A stretch of 64,000 bases of DNA from Heterocephalus glaber (taxonomy: Eukaryota > Chordata > Mammalia > Rodentia > Bathyergidae). Both the position numbers and the translations under genes were made by a program. This document shows, piece after piece, positions 51,101 to 57,100 of this stretch (its first letter is position 1; the number at the start of each line of letters is the position of its first letter). The notes under the pieces were generated by a model. It was not told the DNA's origin. It worked only from the letters and a program-made list of their open reading frames with translations, and made no database searches. The stretch lies in the NCBI RefSeq assembly GCF_000247695.1, contig NW_004624781.1, positions 8,335,515-8,399,514 of the forward strand, in the 5' to 3' direction.

Positions 51101-54100
51101 GATTCCTAGATACATATGAATTACCAAAACTGAATCCAGGAGATATAAAAATTCTAAATATACCAATATCAGCCAATAAAATTGATGATGTAATTAAAAA
51201 CCTACCAACAAAGAGCCCAGGCCCTGATGGATTCACTGCTAAATTCCACAAGAACTTGAATGAAGACCTAATGCTGCTACTTCTCACATTCTTTAATAAA
51301 ATTGAAAAGGAAGCAATACTCCCAAATTCATTCCTAGAAACAAGCTTACCCTGATACCAAAACCAGAGAAGGATCCAACCAAAAAAGAGAACTGCAGACC
51401 AATCTCCGTAATGAACATAGATACAAAAATCGTCAAGAAGATATTGCCAAACAGAATGCAGCAAATCATCAAGAAGGTTATATACCCTGACCATGTAGGA
51501 TGCATTCCAGGGATGCAGGGATGGTTCAAAATATGCAAATCAATAAATGTAATACACTGTATCAGCAGAGCCAAGGACAAAAACCATATGATCCTCTCAA
51601 TAGATGCAGAAAAAGCATTTGACAAGGTTCAGTGCCCATTCATGATAAAAACCCTGAAGAAAATTGGTATATATGGTCTTTATCTCAATCTGATAAAAGC
51701 CATATATGACAAACCAACAGCCAACATCATACTAAAGGGACAAAAACTGAAAGCTTTCACTCTAAAATCAGGAACAAGACAAGGGTGTCCACTGTTACCA
51801 CTCTTTTTCAATTTAGTTTTGGAAAAACTAGCCAGAGCAATTAGACTAGAGAAAGAAATAAAAGGAATAAGGATAGGAAAGGAAGAAATTAAATTATCAT
51901 TTGTGGATGGCATGATACTCTACATGGAAGACCCCACAAACTCCACCAAAAGACTTCCAGATTTGATAACCAAATTCAGTAGCATAGCTGGATACAAAGT
52001 CAACACTCAAAAATCAATAGCTTCTTGTATAGGAATAACAAACTCAGAGAGAAAAATTACCTGAGGAAAAAATACCTTTCACAATACCATCCAAAAAAAT
52101 GAAATACCTAGGAATCAATCTAACAAAGGAAGTAAAAGATGTTTACATTGAAAACTACAGGGCTGGGGATTTAGCTCAGTGGTTCTGCCACCTGCCCTGC
52201 AAGCAGAAAGACCAGAGTTCGATCCCCAGTACCAAAAAAACCCCACAAAACTACAGTACTCTGAAAAAAGGAGATCAAAGAGGATATCAGAAAATGGAAA
52301 GAGGGCTGGGGGTTTAGCTCAGTGGCACCGCACCTGCCTCACAAGTGCAAGGTCCTGAGTTCAGTCCCTGGTACCAAAAAGAAAGAAAATGGAAAGATAT
52401 CCCTTGTTCTGGGATAGGAAGAACCAATATAGTAAAAATGGCCATACTTCCAAAATTGTTATACAGATTTAATGCAGCCCAATCAAAATTCCAACCACAT
52501 ATCTCAGAATTATTAAAAAAAAATCCTGGGCCGGGGATTTAGCTCAGTGGTTCTGCCGCCTGCCTTGAAAGCAGAAGGACCTGAGTTCGATCCCTGGCAC
52601 CAAAAAAAAAAAAAAAAAAATCCTAAAATTCATTTGGAACCAGAAGAGACCTAGAATAGCAAAGTCAATCCTGGGCAACAAAGACAAGGCAGAGGGTATC
52701 ACAATCCCTGACCTGAAATTATACCACAAAGCTACTGTGATAAAAACAGCATGGTACTCACAAAAAAACAGATCTAAGGATCAGTGGAACCGATTAAAAG
52801 AGGCAGAGACAACTCTGGACATACTTAGCCACCTTGTCTTTGACAAAGGAACCAAATGCCTTCACTGGAAAAAAGATAGCCTCTTTAACAAATGGTGTTT
52901 GAAAAACTGGCTTTCCACATGCCAAAGATTAAAACTAGTTCCATATCTTTCACCATGTTCTAACCTAAAATCAAAATGGATCAAAGATCTGGATATTAAA
53001 ATGGAAACACTAAATCTGCTGGAAGAGAGAATAAGTAGAGCACCAACAACTGGGACCTCATCTTTTTTTTTTTTTTGGTACAGGGGATTGAACTCAGAAC
53101 CTTGCGCTTGGAAGGCAGGCAACGGAACCACTGAGCTAAATTCCTGGCCCCTGGGACTTCATCTTATTAAAAAGCTTTTGCACAGGGGTGGGGATTTAGC
53201 TCAGTGGTTCCGGTGCCTGCCTCGCAAGCGCAAGGTCCTGAGTTCGATCCCCAGTACCAAAAACAAAACAAAACAAAAAAGCTTTTGCACAGCGGAGAAA
53301 TAACCAACAGAATGAAGAGACAACCCATAGTGTGGGAAAAATTTTTTTACCAGCTGTTCATCAGACAAAGGACTATCTAGAATATATAAAGAACTCAAAA
53401 AAAAAAAATCAGATCCCTCAAATTTAAAGACCCAATCCAAAAATGGGCACCTGAAATGAAAAGACACTTCTCAGATGAAGAAATAGAAACAACAAATAAA
53501 TATATAGAAAAATCAACATCACTGGTCATTCGAGAAATGCAAATTAAAACACTGCTGAGATTCCACCTCACTCCAGAAAGAATGGCTGCTATCAAAAAAT
53601 CATCCAATAACAAATGCTGGCAGGGCTGTGGGGAAAAAGGAACCCTTCTACACTGTTGGTGGGAGTGTAGACTGGTGCAACCACTGTGGAAATCAGTATG
53701 GAGATTCCTCAAAAAACTAAAACTAGAGGTTTCATTTGATCCTTCTATTCCCCTTCTTGGTATCTACCTGAAAGAATTAAAAGCATCATGCCACAACAGT
53801 ATATACACACCCATGTTTATAGCGGCACAGTTTGTAATAGCTAAATCTTGGAAACAACCCACTTACCCATCAACCAATGAATGGATAAAGAAGATGTTGT
53901 TTTTTATACAATGGTGTACTACTCTGCCATGAACAAGGATGAGCTTCAGACATTTATAGCTAAATGGCTGGACCTTGAGACCATACTCTTAAGTGAAATA
54001 AATTGGACACACATGTAAATACTGCATTGTTTCTCTGGTGTGAGAAACCAAAAGTGGAAATGACTAAAATGTATAATAGATATTGGGAAATGGGAAGAAA

Positions 54101-57100
54101 ATGTTCAAATGGGAAGGGGAACAAGGGAAGAGGGAGGGAGAAAGGAAAGAAAGGACCCCCCCCCCAATTTTTTTTTGTTTATATCTCTGAATTTCAATTA
54201 TAATTTAACAAATGTGAATCTCATTTCTGCCAACAACTAGTAAGAGGATTTAGGTCCTTGTTTGGCAGTTTTACTCCTCCCTCTGATTCATCTTCTGATG
54301 TGATAAAATATGTATGTCTTAACTCTCTTCTCTCTCACTAGAGGAAGAGCTAACTACTTTGGTCAGACACAGTGAAAGCTAGGGACTTTTTCCCTCAGAG
54401 TACAGAGATGAGCTCAACACTGCACGGAAGACCTCGTGTGGGAGCCAAAGGACTCAGTCTTGATGCTTGACTGCATTCTTCCAGGCAGGGTCCTTCCAGG
54501 AAACTGCCGGGAAAGGCCATGCTGGGGGCTCCCACTCACTCTGTTTCCTTCTTAGGTCCCCCCACTCCACTTTAATGTGAAGACCTCACCCTACCTCAAC
54601 AGGAAGAAACTAAACACAGACATGTACTGCATGTTTGCATGGCTCACAGGGAGTTGCTTCCATCTCATCTCTGTGGACTAATATCTCTTTCTCTCTTCCT
54701 GTGTTTTTCTCTTTACATACTCTGTAGCTGCCTGAAAATGCTCAACCTGTGGTGAGTCCCTCTCTCCAGTCCACATGCAAGGGGAGCAGACCAGAGTAGG
54801 CTGGGAATAGCAAAGCCAAACAAAATGTCTTAGGAACATTGACTCACTCCTGTTTGCCTCCTTTACGCCATAACCACCCCAACTGGAGAACTAGGTCCGC
54901 AAAATGGGGCTGGGGCAGCTATTCCCAGGGATTAATCTAATCCTTCTTTCCTTCCAAATCCACCCCATTTATCACAGCCTCCTCCTGCCAGAGCAATATC
55001 CCACTTTACCTCATTAGTTAGCTGAATTTTCTCCCAAAGCAGTGTGTACAGATGTAATCAGAGGGAGAGGGACCGAGGTAAAAAGGCCAGGCTACTGTAT
55101 TGGTTCTGTAGGTGGTCAGTGATGTTTCCTCACAACTTGAGAAAGATAATGTTGTTGCCAGGTAATCTCACATTCTGCAACTTGGTTTCTAACCTTGGTG
55201 CTTTTGAAAAATCATTGACTTTTCTTTCTGATACAGCTAGTTCTACCCCCTGTAGAGTAGAAGTCTCTCAAAAAAGACAACAACTGCTTCAGGGAGACAT
55301 GGACATTTTTCTGTTGTTGTTTGGTTTGGTTTTTGTTTATTGTCTTTTTCTTTATTACTCTAAGTGTAGTGAGCCAAGGGCTGAGTCACCTGATGGAGAT
55401 ACTGGAGCCTGTCTTTTCTACTCCTGAGAAAAGCTCCTTGAATGCGTTCTTAGTAATAACAGGGTAGGGGGGAGAATAAGAATTCTTAAAAAGAACATGG
55501 AAGGAAAGGCCCTAAAGGAGGCATGTTGGTGAGGAACATTCTTGCTACAGGATAGGGCCCCTGCCTGACTGTCTTCCTGGACACTGCCTGTGACTTTCCA
55601 GGTGATCCTAATCTTGTTGGGCTGGGCAGTCTGGAGTTGTAACTCTCACGTTGCCTGCCCCTGTAGGGGCACCACCTGCACCACGGGTAACACCCTGGTG
55701 TACTCTGACTGCCTCACTTCTCTTTCTCTTCAGTGACTGAATTGGGCACTGATTTCTGATTCCTAATGTCCAGACTGAATTATCTGCAAGAGTTTCTCTG
55801 GGGATAGGGATGTATTAAAGATAACAGTTCGGTTTTATGGACTTAAGGTTTCAGTGAGCACGTTTGACCTATTTACTTTGCAAATGTGTGTTTGTATTAT
55901 CTGACATTGTCGTGGTCTATATTTTTCCTGTGAGGTGTCAGTCATACATTCCCCACTGTAAATACTTAAGATCTTACTATGCTTATCCAAAACCTGTGGT
56001 TGGAAATCTAGGGTGTCCCAAGGTCTCCCCAAAGAGCTTTCATACCATCTAGCTGGAAAGAAAAGACAGACACTTGTGAAAGAACAAGGCACTCTCAAGG
56101 ACAGTTAAAATATCATTCCTAGAAGGCTGGGGGTGGGGACAAGGGGTCACTGTGAATGGTCAAGGAAGACTTTATAGACACAGCAGGACTTGAGCCAAGC
56201 ACTATTGGAAAGGAAGGATGTGATAGGGAAGAGGAGCTCAGCCGAAGGTGAAGGGAGAGAGCCAGGCATGGTAAGAGAGTGATGTGATAGTAGTACTGGG
56301 TTAGAGGCTTGTAGTAAGAGCACTCTGTGCCTTGTGAGTGGGAGTCTTGGAACAGTTATAACTCTGGAAGAACTTCTGATCATCCAGTCAGAGTCTGCTG
56401 GAAGGCAGCCAAGACACAGGAGGAGTTGGTCACTCACTGGCCTAGTCCATTTCAGTGGGGCTTGCCACTGGCAGTCACACCAGAGTTGAAGAGCAAAGTG
56501 GGGGGGTGGCTTTCTTTTTTCTTTACTCTGGGGTCGGGGTATGTAGTGCTAGGACTTGAACCCAAGGCCTTGCACATGTCAGGCAAGCACTGTACCACAG
56601 CTACATCCCCAGTCCTGTTTTATTTTATTTTGAGACAGGATCTTGCTAAATTGCCTTAGTGGGCCTTGAAGTTGTGATCCTCCTGCCTCAGCCTCTTGAG
56701 TTGCTGGCTTTACACACATACACCAAGATGCCCAGCTTCACATTAGGTTGGACATGCTTATAAGCAGACATTAATTTGTTTGGCTTGCATTGGAGAACAT
56801 AAGACAAGTTATTGTATCATTGATACATTGGCCAATGTATCAAACATTTTTACTGTTTTTATTTAAAAATACAAAGTCATCATATTAGCAACCTCCCAAA
56901 AGGATAAGAATAGAAGCCAAAGAGAGTGGCACATACCTGTAATCTTAGGTATTTGGGAGGCTGAGGCAAGAGAATTGCTAGTTTAAGGCCAATCTGGGCG
57001 AGTTAGACCTTATCTTAAAATAAAAAAGAGCTTGGGATACAGCTCAGTGGCAGAGGACCTGGCGTGTGCAGCTTCTGGGTTTAACTTGTAATACCCCTAC

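Larger units (their letters stand above)
50114..54175 (+). mobile_element. L1 retrotransposon, 5'-truncated, inactive
   Basis: Sense-strand ORF2 remnants run from endonuclease-like text ([11 protein letters not shown] near 50150) through reverse transcriptase pieces to the zinc-knuckle-side end ([20 protein letters not shown] near 53640) and a 3' UTR ending in a C-run and T-rich tail. The RT catalytic F-A-D-D box reads FVDG near 51900, and there are stops and frame breaks, so it is dead. Motifs [13 protein letters not shown] and GTRQGCPL are clear. ORF1 and the 5' UTR are absent. Five ID SINEs inserted later. Confidence 0.93.
47640..54727 (+). other. CSNK1G1: CSNK1G1 intron containing a 4-kb L1
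   Basis: It contains a CT microsatellite, a MER5-like fragment and the L1 at 50114-54175. 48120-48960 and 49150-50110 look unique. The microexon follows about 550 bases after the L1 end. Confidence 0.8.

Noticed and set aside
395..53277. Many tRNA-like segments with A and B box remnants
   Set aside because: All end in GGTACC plus A-tail, many have target-site duplications and mutated arms; they are ID-type SINEs, not tRNA genes.
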